In this document: piece after piece, positions 1-8,899 of the stretch | Layout: each line of letters starts with the position of its first letter | Position numbering within the stretch: the stretch's first letter is position 1 | NCBI RefSeq assembly: GCF_000160835.1 | Contig: NZ_GG700733.1 | Location: forward strand, 74,476-122,872 | DNA from: Limosilactobacillus antri DSM 16041 | GTDB taxonomy: Bacteria > Bacillota > Bacilli > Lactobacillales > Lactobacillaceae | DNA: 48,397 bases | Direction: 5' to 3' | The notes under the pieces: model-generated | What the model was told of the DNA's origin: nothing | The model's input: only the letters and a program-made list of their open reading frames with translations | Databases searched by the model: none | Translations under genes and position numbers: made by a program

Positions 1-34
1 AGTCGCTTCACGGTTTGTCTCCCTAAATTACGCT

Positions 35-1336
35 TTACTTTTTGTTCCGAAACGGCACTGCGTTTTCCTTAGTAATCTTGGTTACCCCGTGCATGTATGG
101 AACCAGCACTTCTGGAATCGTGACGGAACCATCGGCGTTTTGGTAGTTCTCCAAGATTGCGGCAACGGTCCGGCCAACCGCCAGTCCTGAACCGTTCAGG
201 GTGTGTACGTATTGCAGCTTGCCATTTTCGTCCCGGTACTGGGTGTGCATTCGCCGGGCCTGGAAGTCCAGGCAGTTAGAACAGCTGGAAACTTCCCGGT
301 ACTTCTCCTGGGCCGGCATCCACAGCTCCAGGTCGTGCGTTTCGGAGGCGGTAAAGGACATATCGCTGGTCGTCAGTGTGATGACGTGGTACGGAATTTC
401 CAGCTTCTTCAGGATGTTTTCGGCATTGGCCGTCATCTTTTCGAGCTCGTCCCATGAATCCTCCGGCTTGGTGTACTTCACCATTTCGACCTTGTTAAAT
501 TGGTGCATCCGAATCAGGCCCCGGGTATCCCGGCCAGCGGCTCCGGCTTCGGAACGGAAGCACGGTGTCAAAGCGGTCACGTAAACCGGCAGTTCTTCGG
601 CTGGGATGACTTCGCCCCGGTAGTAGTTGGTCAACGGCACTTCCGCCGTCGGGATCAGGGTCATGTCTTCGCCGTTAACCTGGTAGACCCCTTCCTTAAA
701 CTTCGGGAACTGCCCGGTGCCGTACATGGAGTCCGCATTGACAATGTACGGCGGCAGCACTTCGGTATAGCCATCCTTCATGTGTTCATCGAGCATGAAG
801 TTATAAACGGCCCGTTCTAGCTGGGCCCCTAAACCGAGGTAGTAGACAAAGCGGGAGCCAGAAACCTTGCCGGCCCGGTCAAAGTCAAGGATGCCCAGCT
901 GTTCGCCGACGTCCCAGTGGTGCTTGGGCGCAAAGTCAAAGTCACGGATCTTGCCGACCTTGCGTAATTCAACGGCCCCGTCCTCGGTCAGGCTGACCGG
1001 AACCCCATCGTGCGGAACGTTCGGCAGGCGGGACATCTTGTCGTGCAGCTCTTCGTCGTTGGCTTCGACCTGTTCGTCCAGCTGCTTGATCTTATCGCCA
1101 AGCTCCCGGGTTTCCTTGATCGCTTCGTCCGCGGATTCACCGTTGCGCTTTGCCGCCCCGATCTTCTTTGATGCGTCGTTTCGTTGCGCCTTCATCGTTT
1201 CCGTCTGCTGCAAGAGGTCGCGCCGCTTCTGGTCAAGGGCCAGAACTTCATCGATTTCCTCCGCCTGAACGCCGCGGGTCGCGAGCTTTTGCTTGTAAAA
1301 ATCAGGGTTTTGCCGAATCTTCTTAATATCTAGCAT
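35..1336 (-). CDS. serS: Serine--tRNA ligase
   Basis: Cytoplasmic class II aminoacyl-tRNA synthetase that charges tRNA-Ser with serine. The 433-residue product starts MLDIKKIRQ. An N-terminal coiled-coil arm that contacts the tRNA long variable arm covers roughly residues 1-105, rich in K/E/Q heptads. The class II catalytic core follows, with motif 2 around [15 protein letters not shown] and motif 3 near the C-terminus ([11 protein letters not shown]). I chose the ATG at 1336 because GGAGGAAT lies just upstream (1341-1348). An in-frame start at 1375 would place codons inside the leader terminator hairpin and add residues absent from the family. Length is normal. Expression is controlled by the T-box leader directly upstream. 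The assignment is secure. Confidence 0.97.
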   Translation of the reverse strand: MLDIKKIRQNPDFYKQKLATRGVQAEEIDEVLALDQKRRDLLQQTETMKAQRNDASKKIGAAKRNGESADEAIKETRELGDKIKQLDEQVEANDEELHDKMSRLPNVPHDGVPVSLTEDGAVELRKVGKIRDFDFAPKHHWDVGEQLGILDFDRAGKVSGSRFVYYLGLGAQLERAVYNFMLDEHMKDGYTEVLPPYIVNADSMYGTGQFPKFKEGVYQVNGEDMTLIPTAEVPLTNYYRGEVIPAEELPVYVTALTPCFRSEAGAAGRDTRGLIRMHQFNKVEMVKYTKPEDSWDELEKMTANAENILKKLEIPYHVITLTTSDMSFTASETHDLELWMPAQEKYREVSSCSNCLDFQARRMHTQYRDENGKLQYVHTLNGSGLAVGRTVAAILENYQNADGSVTIPEVLVPYMHGVTKITKENAVPFRNKK

Positions 1337-1355
1337 TTGAATTCCTCCTAACGAA

Positions 1356-1401
1356 AAGAGCCATTCCATCCTCAAAAAAATTTTGGGACGAAATGGCTCT
1401 T
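1356..1401 (-). terminator. Intrinsic terminator of the serS T-box leader
   Basis: On the minus strand a 16-bp stem (AAGAGCCATT... pairing with ...AATGGCTCTT, G-U pairs inside) with an A/T-rich loop is followed by TTTT. It lies between the T-box core and the serS ribosome binding site, the normal place for the terminator arm of a T-box switch. Confidence 0.85.
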
Positions 1402-1575
1402 AGTTCCGCGGTACCACCCAAGTTCGACATTAAATAATGTCACCCTCGTGATGGATAACGGCCATCCGCCGTGCGGCATTACCCGCCCACATTTAACAGC
1501 ACCGGAGTTTCGGTCAGCCGCTCACACCAGCCGCGGCCTCTCTGGATGACCTACTTGAAATGCTTCCGTGTTTTA
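1356..1575 (-). promoter_or_regulatory. T-box riboswitch leader (serine)
   Basis: Read on the minus strand, the leader carries the hallmark T-box core GGGTGGTACCGCGG at about 1407-1420, which pairs with uncharged tRNA and forms the antiterminator. Upstream is a structured Stem I region with AGAGAG and GGTG elements (about 1510-1550). A plausible specifier codon TCC (Ser) lies at 1504-1506; this is inferred from position and not from a folded model. Uncharged tRNA-Ser should stabilise the antiterminator and allow serS transcription. Its position immediately upstream of serS agrees with serine specificity. Confidence 0.92.
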
Positions 1576-1585
1576 ATTTGCCACT

Positions 1586-1614
1586 ATCATATTACATTTA
1601 GCCGAATTAAGCAA
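1586..1614 (-). promoter_or_regulatory. Candidate serS promoter
   Basis: Minus strand: -35 TTGCTT (1609-1614), 17-bp spacer, -10 TATGAT (1586-1591), just upstream of the T-box leader. Confidence 0.65.
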
Positions 1615-1662
1615 TCGAAATTTAAGAAAAATTAGCAAAGCGTGACCGCTTAACGGCAGCAC

Positions 1663-1706
1663 AAAGACCCCGCACATTTGAATGAGTTCAAGTGCGCGAG
1701 GCCTTT
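1663..1706 (-). terminator. Terminator downstream of the adhesin gene
   Basis: An approximately 20-bp stem with a four-base loop. Its G-U pairs form only in minus-strand RNA (AAAGGCCTCG... with ...GGGGTCTTT), which gives the orientation. It lies about 60 bp after the adhesin stop codon. The trailing T tract is short, so termination may be modest. Confidence 0.65.
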
Positions 1707-1764
1707 GCCTCTGATTAGTGTCGCCGTTCAGTTATTTTTAGGGGGAAGATTATCTAATCGGGAG

Positions 1765-4700
1765 CTAATCGTTTTTCTTCTTTAAGCCGCCGAGGCCAAG
1801 CATTGCGGTTAGGCTAGCAAGGCCCAATCCGGCAACGGCAGCGATGTTCTTAGTGTCACTGGTCTGCGGCAGCTGTGCGGCGTGCTGGCCGTTATTAGCA
1901 CTTTGCCGGCCGCCAATGATGTTGCCGTGGTCGTTCGTTGGGGTTCCTGGGTTGCCGTTCCCGCCGTTGCCATTGTTGTGCTGGTCAGGGGTGGTTGGCG
2001 TCGTGTGACCGTCATTGCCCCCGCCATCATGGTGGTCGGCTGCCTGGTAAGTTACCTCAACCGTGACGTCGGCAGTTTCCGGTGTAACCTGTTCTGCAGC
2101 TACATCCGTTGCTGCCGTGCCATCAACGTAGGAAGTGTAGCCAGCTAGCTGCGGCACGTTGAATTCGCCCCAATCAGCTGCGGAGCCGGTAGCCAGCGTC
2201 CAGGCGCCATAGGAAAGAACCTGGTTCGTAACCTTATCAATCGTTTCGCTCCGGTTAAAGTGGACCGGCTGCGTAGTCAGGCTCGTCGTACCGTCCGGAT
2301 GGTTGACGATGATCGTCCGGGTCACCGTCTTAAACATCCCCTGGTAAAGCGGGTCCGTTGGGTTAACACCAGGATCGCCAGGGTTGACCGTCTTGGTTGC
2401 GTGAACCAGCGGAACCGTTACGGCGCCTGGAACAACTGCCGTACTTGGTACCTGGTAGTCAGAAGCAATTGTCCAATTTGCGGGAACGTGGTCCTTGATG
2501 GTCGTGGCAACGTCGACGGTGCTGCCCAGCTGACCAGTAACGGTCATGGTCCCCAGAACCGTGCTTGGGTTCTTTTGGTCAACGTAGGTGATTACCACGT
2601 CGCCCTGCTTTGCTTCGCCGGACTTCCGGTAGCTAACCGTGTAATTATACTGCGAGTATGCCAAGACCGGCTTTGGCAGCTTCAATCCCCAATTACCATC
2701 TGCATCTTTTTCAAGCGTTGCCATTGGAGTCCCGTCAGCGGAAACCGGGGTCAGGCTTACTTCTGGCGTGTAGCCAGCATAGCTTGGAATCGTAACATTG
2801 GTGAACGCAACATTTACGTCAGCATCGGTTGGCAGTCCCGCATAAGTGAAGCGCAGCTCTTGCCGCGGCTTCGTAGTCGTTGTGCCATCTGGCGCTTTAA
2901 CCGTAACCTGAGAGTAGAAGTAGTAGGTGGTTGTGGCTGTGCTGCTCAGTTCGACTTCAACCGGGATAACAAAGTGATCCGCGGTGACGTTGTATGAGCC
3001 TGGGTACCGAGCAATCGTGTAGCCTGCCGGAACCTTTTGGTTAGCCAAGTCACGGAGCAGGCCGGCCGTTAGGGTGTCGCCAACCTTGCTCTTAATCTGG
3101 TCCCCGGTACCAACTTGGGTGCCGTCGGCCGTTTGGTAAACAATCTGGCCCTGAGCATCAAAATGTGCGCTGGACTTCAATGCCAACGGTACCACAATCT
3201 CGGCTGGCGTCGCCGTAATGTTATCGCGTGCCGCCGGATAAGTGTAGTTGCTTACCACCGTGTAGTCCGCCGGAACATTGCTGTCAATGGCATTCTTCAG
3301 TTGGGCAGCCGTTAAGTTCGCACCCTTGGCAATGTTGTCAATTGTCGTGTAAGCAACTTCCTTGCCGTTGTAAGTGTAAACGATCTTTTGCGTGAACGCG
3401 GTCTTATCTTGGTCCTGCTTGCCAGAATCCTCATCCTTGACCACGTTAATGGTTGCCGGCACATCAAGGTAGGTCCCATCATTAAAGGCAATCCGAACCG
3501 TGCCCGCCACGCCATTGGCGACATTGGCGGTTGATGGCTGACCACTTGGTGCCCAGGTCATCGTAAACGTCTTCGCGGTGTCGGTTCCCGGTACGTACGC
3601 CAAAACCTGTGGGGCATTCGGGTTAGCGTTCTGCCCGTTCCAGCCAGCGGCACCGAGGTCCGTAACGTCAATCAGGTGCCGGTACTGGTCCTGGGTCAGG
3701 TTGGAAATATCACTGTTTTGCTTAAAGGTTAAGGCTTCGCCAGTTTTCGCACCGTAGAAGTTGAAGAAGACATTGCACCAGCCCTGATAGTCGCCATAGC
3801 CCAGACCTAATTCAGTGGCCGTGCCGTTGGCGTTGGAAACGGTGAAGTTGTACCGGTACTTCGAGTTGCCCGGCAGGTTATCGCCTTGGCCAGTCTTTTC
3901 CAGCGGGCTGTTTGCCAGGGTGGTTGCGGTATTATCGCCAAAGTTGGTGTTTGGTGCGTAGCCATTCAGCCAAGTGTAGCTGATGTCGCTGGCGGCAAAC
4001 TTGTCACTCGGGTCGGCAATATTAACAAATTCGGTCCCCGCCGCATTCAGCTTGTAGGTGGTGTGCTTGCGGTAGTTGCCATTGCCGCTTGTGCCATCCC
4101 AGTCGTAGTTGTAGGTAATCGTGTTAAAGCCACTGTTAGCGGCTGCCGGAACGTTATCAACGCTTGTCTTGTGCACATTCGCTGGGTCCGCGGAGAAGTC
4201 CGTATTGGTTTGGTTGCCGTAGTACGTGGTGTGGCCGTCAGGGTCGACCGTCAGTCCCGTGACACTGACGGGAACATAGACTGTCGCCGCCGTGCCGTCC
4301 TGGTAGCGAACCGCAACCGGAACGTTGAAGGTTCCCCGGCTGGCGTCCTTAGTTACGGTAACCGTAATTTCCCCAGTAGTTGGGTTGATTGCCGTCGTGA
4401 CCCCGGCAGGATCAGTAAACGTCCCCTTGGCATAGCCGGTGATGGTCCCCGCCGGCATCCCCGTGGTGGTCGTCGGCAGTTCAGACTTCGTTGCCGGACT
4501 AGCGGTCGTTGGCCGTTCAATCTCCAGCCCGCCGTAGTTAACCGGGTACTGGTCACTGTCCTTAGCGGTTTCGGTAACCGTGACGTTGACCGGAACGTAG
4601 TCGACCGAGCCATCAGGGTAGGTAACCTTTACAAGGGTCGATTGGGTTCCAACCACGCTGGTATCTGGCGTGTAGGCCCAGTCATACTTCGTACCTTGCG

Positions 4701-7700
4701 GCAAAGTATCCTGGTTGGTGATGGCAGTTGCCGCTGCTGGTACTGAAGCCCCCTTCTCGACGGTTAGGTTCTTGCCTTGCGGTGCGTAGTTGTCAGCCTG
4801 ATCGCCAACGTGAACGTAAACCAGCACGTCCTTGGAAACTGGTTGGCCATTAAGCGTCCCCTTAACCGTGACGTAACCCTGCTGCGTCGTGTTAGAAATT
4901 CCGTCGCCGCTGGTGGCCGGTTTAGCTGACCAGGTGTAAGTTACCCCCGTCGCGTCGCTTGGAACCCCGCCGGCAATGGCCCTTTGGGCGTCCTGGTCGG
5001 TTAAATCATGGCCATAGGCAACCCGAATGGTCGTACCGTAAGGAGCAAAGCCGTTATTGGCGTCTGGATCAGTAACGTGGACCGGAACCACGACCGTCGT
5101 GGTTTCGCCATTCGGATAAGTAATCTTAACGGTTCCCTGCGAATCACCTGGCTGGGACACATCCGGTTCAGTTCCCCAAGTTACCGTCGTGTTGCTTGGC
5201 TGGGAAAGGGGCTGTCCAGCCGGCGTTTGCCCCCAGTCAACCGTTGTCGAAGCGTCAGGGAGCGTCCCCTTCGGCGTAGTAACGTCCTTGCCGGTTGGCG
5301 TGTTAGTTACGGTAACCGTCGTTGGAACGTAGTCAACCGAGCCGTCAGGGTAGGTTACTTGAACAACCCCCGGATGCTGGCCCTGCGAGTAAACGTCCGG
5401 TGTCTGTGACCAGGTGTAAGTTGGCGTGCCGCCCGTTGGCTGCCCAGCTGGCCAGGTCACAGCAGTAGCGGCGTCAGGAAGGGTCCCGATGGTGGTCGTC
5501 ACTGTCTGACCCTGGGGATCATTTTGCTCAGCGTCAGTCCGGGTCGTCGAAGGCGTCGTTGGGTTGCCGACCACTACCTTAACCGGAACCTGGTCGACTG
5601 ACTGGTCCGGGTAAGTGACGTTAATCACTCCGGGAACGGTTCCCGCTTTGGAAACGTCTGGGGCCTTGCTCCAGGTGTAGCTGGTCCCCGCCGGCAGGTC
5701 GCCAGGGTTGGCAATTCCGGCTTGGGCTGGCGGAACGGTCCCAACCGAAGTTGAAACCGGCTGGCCCTGAGGAGTGTATTGATCCGCTTGCGATTCAACG
5801 TTAACCGTAACCGGAACCTCGTCCGTGGAGCCGTCCGTGTAGGTAACGGTTACCAGCCCGTTCTTAACCCCGGGTACATCAGTGGCGGGTGCAGTGTGCC
5901 AAGTGTAGCCGTTGGTGCCGGCAACGACCGAGTGCCCGTTTTGATCGACCAGTTGGCCCTTGTTCGTAATCGCATTTGCCGCATCGGCTGGGGTCAGCTG
6001 GTGGCCTTCGGGAACGGTAATCGAACCACCAGCCGGTGCGTACTGACTAGCCAGGGTTTGGTCAGTCACCGCAAGCGGGATCGTTACAAAGTCGACCGAG
6101 CCATCGTTATAGACAATCGTGGCGGTGGCGGCAGTTTGCCCCTGCTTTAACGTGCCGTTGGCGTTCGTTGCTGGCAAAACTGGCTGTTGGGCATCCGCAC
6201 CGGTGCCGTATTGTGCTTGCCAGATCGCTTGGTCGGTCTGGCTGGTACCGTTAACCACGTTCTCCTGAGCCGCATCATACCAGTGGGACTTGTTCCAATC
6301 GATGTTCGCTAAGCCGTTCGGAACAACGGCCCCGGTCTGGTCGATCAGGTCTTTAATCCCATTCTGAACGTTCAGGTCGGTCAAGTGCTGCTTCGTAGTA
6401 GCGTTAATCGTCTGGACCTCTGGCTGGTACTTATCCGCATCCGTCGGCTGGGCCGCGGTCGCCAGTGAAGTCCCCATGGCAACCCGCTGTGGCGTCCACC
6501 AGTTGAAGGTGTTCAGGAAGTTATTCAGGTATGGCGTTTCGTAGTCCACTCCTGGGGTCGGCTGGCCCGTAGTTACCGTGCCATCTTGATATTGGTAACT
6601 GTTCAACCCGGCCTGGCTCCCGGCAAAGGTGACCGTTCCGTTCGAGTGTAAGAACTTCATTTCACCATTCTGATTTTGCCCGATCGTCTGACCAGCGGCG
6701 GTAAAGCCAGAAATGGCGTTGTTTCCCCAGTTATTCTGGTTCGTTAAGCTCTTGATGTACCAGTAGGATGATGCGCCGCCCTTATTGCCTTCATCCCAGT
6801 AAGCTAATGGCAATACACCACCGTTACCCGAGATGTTGACGTGGTTATTCATATTTTCCAGGCGGAGCAGGGTCCCGGTTTGTGACCCCGTCCGCTGGAA
6901 GTTAACGTAACCAGGATTAGTAATGTTGACCTTGGCAAACGTGGCTGAATTTACGCCACCGTTCCCCCACATCGTTACTAAGCCGATGTTCGGCGTGTTG
7001 GTAAAGGACCCCTTGATCGAAGAGGTAGCGCCGTCTTGCAAGTCCAGCGTCGCCCCATCCTGGACGTTCAACGTAAATTGGCCACCAGTTCCATTACCGG
7101 AGCCAAACGAAATCAATGGCGAAGTCGAATTCGTCCCGGTCCGGACAATCGTTAGTTTACCGGCATTGTTCAGGAGGTTGGAACCCGCATTGCTAACGTT
7201 TGCGGCAAAGCCAACCCCTAATGAAATCGGGGCAAAGTGGTAACCATTGTAGTTGGTGACCCCGTTGGCGCCGGTCCCATCATTGCTTTCCCGGGTCTGG
7301 ATATTAACCACCCCGGTCTTGCCGATATTTAAGTTACCGGCCCAAATCGCAACGGAGTGGCCATCAGCCATGTTGGCGTTCAAGTTACCGTCGACCTGGA
7401 CCGTTCCAGTGATCGCCCGGTTAACCAGCATTCCCTTGACGTCGGTCGACTGACCATTTAAGGTCACGGTCGCTCCCTGCTGGACATCAATCGCGGGCGC
7501 AGAATCATTTGGGTCTTCGACGTTGGCCCGGAGAATATTGCCACCAGCGTTCTGGTCGTTGTTAGTCTTAGCGGTGCTGACGTTAAAGACAGTGTTAGTA
7601 CCATCAGCAAAGATAATGTGGGCAGCGGAAACGGCACTTGAGTAGTTGTACAGCTGATTACCAGCGACATTCACCGCTTCACAAGTAATCTGGTTATTGC

Positions 7701-8565
7701 CCTTAAAGGTTACCGTGGTATACGGATTATCCGTAATTTGCTGCGCCATCGTGGTGTTGTAGAAGGCCCCGTTTTTGACGTCAGCAGTAACATTTTCAAA
7801 AGTAACCTTATTCTTCGCTAAGAGCTCCGTCCTAATATCGTCACCGCCCATGTAAATTGGGCTAAATGCCCCGCCAAACGTAGACCAGGAATTATCATAG
7901 CCATCGGCATTGATGGTGATGTTCTTAAAGGTAAGGTTCCACGGTGTACTCTTCTGCTGGTTAGCGGTCGTGAAGCTGAGGTAGTTGGCCCCAAAATTAA
8001 TCGTATGGCCCTGGCCATCAATCGTCAGGGTTCGCGCGATGTTCTCCCCGGTTAGGTTCATCTTGCCGCCATTGGTGACCGGGTTCGGCCGGTTAATGCC
8101 ACTAACGTTAGTCCCCTGATTGGCCACGGTAATGTCGCCACTGAGGGTAATGGTCCCAACATTGGCATCGTTCATTGCGTTGACAAAGCCTTGCCAATCA
8201 GTTACTTCCTGCGCTTGTACCGGAGCCTTGCTTTCCGCAGCCTGGTTGGCAGTCACTGGCGCAGGAGCAGCAGTATTTAGCGAATTAGTATTCGCCTTAT
8301 TCTCCGTAGTGGCAGCGCCGTTGGCGGCACCAGCAGTCTGCGAAAGGGTCACCGTCTGCTTGTTTGAGGCAGCCGGATCAGTGGCGGTTGACGCGCTACC
8401 GTTATCAGCAACACTTGAATCCGCGTTAGCAGCGGTCCCAATTCCCATAAAGGTAAAACCAATCAGCACTGAGGCAACTCCCACGGTTAGCTTTTTAATT
8501 GCGAACCGTTGTTTTTTCGCCTCATGTTGCCGAAGTTGTTCTTTCCAATTACTTCTCGATAACAT
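1765..8565 (-). CDS. Giant YSIRK/LPXTG-type surface adhesin with Rib-like and Mub-like domains
   Basis: A 2266-residue cell-wall-anchored protein, probably an adhesin for host surfaces or biofilm. The N-terminus has a YSIRK-type export signal (QRFAIKKLTVGVASVLIG, about residues 19-36) with cleavage expected near TAANADS. Residues about 120-690 form a beta-rich, Asn/Gly-rich region resembling a right-handed beta-helix. Residues about 835-1435 hold seven or eight diverged Rib/alpha-like repeats, each ending near YPDGSVDYVPV. Residues about 1700-2060 resemble MucBP-type modules. Residues about 2071-2173 resemble a Mub B2 domain. A Gly/Asn/His-rich wall linker (2174-2231) precedes the sorting signal LPQTS at 2232, a hydrophobic stretch and KKKND. 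The fifth sorting residue is Ser, not Gly. The start follows GGAGGACAG. The ligand is unknown. Confidence 0.93.
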   Translation of the reverse strand: MLSRSNWKEQLRQHEAKKQRFAIKKLTVGVASVLIGFTFMGIGTAANADSSVADNGSASTATDPAASNKQTVTLSQTAGAANGAATTENKANTNSLNTAAPAPVTANQAAESKAPVQAQEVTDWQGFVNAMNDANVGTITLSGDITVANQGTNVSGINRPNPVTNGGKMNLTGENIARTLTIDGQGHTINFGANYLSFTTANQQKSTPWNLTFKNITINADGYDNSWSTFGGAFSPIYMGGDDIRTELLAKNKVTFENVTADVKNGAFYNTTMAQQITDNPYTTVTFKGNNQITCEAVNVAGNQLYNYSSAVSAAHIIFADGTNTVFNVSTAKTNNDQNAGGNILRANVEDPNDSAPAIDVQQGATVTLNGQSTDVKGMLVNRAITGTVQVDGNLNANMADGHSVAIWAGNLNIGKTGVVNIQTRESNDGTGANGVTNYNGYHFAPISLGVGFAANVSNAGSNLLNNAGKLTIVRTGTNSTSPLISFGSGNGTGGQFTLNVQDGATLDLQDGATSSIKGSFTNTPNIGLVTMWGNGGVNSATFAKVNITNPGYVNFQRTGSQTGTLLRLENMNNHVNISGNGGVLPLAYWDEGNKGGASSYWYIKSLTNQNNWGNNAISGFTAAGQTIGQNQNGEMKFLHSNGTVTFAGSQAGLNSYQYQDGTVTTGQPTPGVDYETPYLNNFLNTFNWWTPQRVAMGTSLATAAQPTDADKYQPEVQTINATTKQHLTDLNVQNGIKDLIDQTGAVVPNGLANIDWNKSHWYDAAQENVVNGTSQTDQAIWQAQYGTGADAQQPVLPATNANGTLKQGQTAATATIVYNDGSVDFVTIPLAVTDQTLASQYAPAGGSITVPEGHQLTPADAANAITNKGQLVDQNGHSVVAGTNGYTWHTAPATDVPGVKNGLVTVTYTDGSTDEVPVTVNVESQADQYTPQGQPVSTSVGTVPPAQAGIANPGDLPAGTSYTWSKAPDVSKAGTVPGVINVTYPDQSVDQVPVKVVVGNPTTPSTTRTDAEQNDPQGQTVTTTIGTLPDAATAVTWPAGQPTGGTPTYTWSQTPDVYSQGQHPGVVQVTYPDGSVDYVPTTVTVTNTPTGKDVTTPKGTLPDASTTVDWGQTPAGQPLSQPSNTTVTWGTEPDVSQPGDSQGTVKITYPNGETTTVVVPVHVTDPDANNGFAPYGTTIRVAYGHDLTDQDAQRAIAGGVPSDATGVTYTWSAKPATSGDGISNTTQQGYVTVKGTLNGQPVSKDVLVYVHVGDQADNYAPQGKNLTVEKGASVPAAATAITNQDTLPQGTKYDWAYTPDTSVVGTQSTLVKVTYPDGSVDYVPVNVTVTETAKDSDQYPVNYGGLEIERPTTASPATKSELPTTTTGMPAGTITGYAKGTFTDPAGVTTAINPTTGEITVTVTKDASRGTFNVPVAVRYQDGTAATVYVPVSVTGLTVDPDGHTTYYGNQTNTDFSADPANVHKTSVDNVPAAANSGFNTITYNYDWDGTSGNGNYRKHTTYKLNAAGTEFVNIADPSDKFAASDISYTWLNGYAPNTNFGDNTATTLANSPLEKTGQGDNLPGNSKYRYNFTVSNANGTATELGLGYGDYQGWCNVFFNFYGAKTGEALTFKQNSDISNLTQDQYRHLIDVTDLGAAGWNGQNANPNAPQVLAYVPGTDTAKTFTMTWAPSGQPSTANVANGVAGTVRIAFNDGTYLDVPATINVVKDEDSGKQDQDKTAFTQKIVYTYNGKEVAYTTIDNIAKGANLTAAQLKNAIDSNVPADYTVVSNYTYPAARDNITATPAEIVVPLALKSSAHFDAQGQIVYQTADGTQVGTGDQIKSKVGDTLTAGLLRDLANQKVPAGYTIARYPGSYNVTADHFVIPVEVELSSTATTTYYFYSQVTVKAPDGTTTTKPRQELRFTYAGLPTDADVNVAFTNVTIPSYAGYTPEVSLTPVSADGTPMATLEKDADGNWGLKLPKPVLAYSQYNYTVSYRKSGEAKQGDVVITYVDQKNPSTVLGTMTVTGQLGSTVDVATTIKDHVPANWTIASDYQVPSTAVVPGAVTVPLVHATKTVNPGDPGVNPTDPLYQGMFKTVTRTIIVNHPDGTTSLTTQPVHFNRSETIDKVTNQVLSYGAWTLATGSAADWGEFNVPQLAGYTSYVDGTAATDVAAEQVTPETADVTVEVTYQAADHHDGGGNDGHTTPTTPDQHNNGNGGNGNPGTPTNDHGNIIGGRQSANNGQHAAQLPQTSDTKNIAAVAGLGLASLTAMLGLGGLKKKND
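4550..6065 (-). repeat. Rib-like domain repeats in the adhesin gene
   Basis: Protein-level tandem repeats of about 75-95 residues. Recognisable unit ends read TYPDGSVDYVPVNV, TYPDQSVDQVPVKV, TYTDGSTDEVPVTV and similar. DNA similarity between units is partial (compare about 4570-4625 with 5305-5355), so the array is old and diverged, not a recent expansion. Confidence 0.75.
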
Positions 8566-8602
8566 AATCTGTCCTCCATAACATTATTTATCGTCCGCCA
8601 TA

Positions 8603-8608
8603 ATTATA
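8603..8608 (-). promoter_or_regulatory. Candidate -10 box for the adhesin gene
   Basis: Perfect TATAAT on the minus strand, 38 bp before the adhesin ATG and just downstream of an 11-base A tract (8614-8624 as T on the plus strand). No good -35 hexamer sits at 16-18 bp, so the promoter may depend on an activator or on the A tract. Confidence 0.45.
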
Positions 8609-8813
8609 TCCGGTTTTTTTTTTTCAAATTGGGATTGTTTAATAAATAAATTTGTTTCTTGAATTTAGTTAACGTGTGGGCTCCACCCGTTTCCTTTTTT
8701 AGAAAAAATATGACATTTTCATCATGCTTAACCCCCATCGTGACGCCAATCTTTTTATCATCATGAAAATGAAAATGCGATAACGGACTGCTAGGGCCAA
8801 TCAAAATTTGTAT
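8609..8813. other. Non-coding region upstream of the adhesin, with an imperfect inverted repeat
   Basis: AT-rich stretch between the flavin-operon terminator and the adhesin -10 box. It holds a 13-bp inverted repeat (8714-8726 and 8759-8771, 12 of 13 positions matching, core CATTTTCAT). I find no credible gene here. A 75-codon open frame across it starts inside the terminator and has no ribosome binding site. Confidence 0.5.
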
Positions 8814-8856
8814 AAAAAAAGTCCCCAACATTCAGCTTAACCCAAATGTTAGGGAC
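8814..8856 (-). terminator. Terminator of the flavin operon
   Basis: Stem GTCCCTAACATT / AATGTTGGGGAC (12 bp; the single non-Watson-Crick pair is a T-G wobble on the minus strand), followed by seven Ts. It lies 44 bp after the apbE stop codon. Confidence 0.92.
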
Positions 8857-8899
8857 CTCCGCAACGCGCAAGTTAATCCTCGCTTCCGCGTCCCAGGAG

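Noticed and set aside
3886..4746. Long open frames on the strand opposite the adhesin gene (also 2260-2997 and 5008-5409)
   Set aside because: They mirror codon bias of the GC-rich adhesin repeats, have no ribosome binding site and give Arg/Val/Gly-rich products with no recognisable domain.
4550..6065. CRISPR-like array in the repeated region
   Set aside because: The repeats are in frame, diverged and protein-level (Rib-like domains); there are no short identical repeats with uniform spacers.
8604..8831. 75-codon open frame between the adhesin and apbE on the minus strand
   Set aside because: Its start codon lies in the flavin-operon terminator and there is no ribosome binding site; the AT-rich DNA simply lacks stops.
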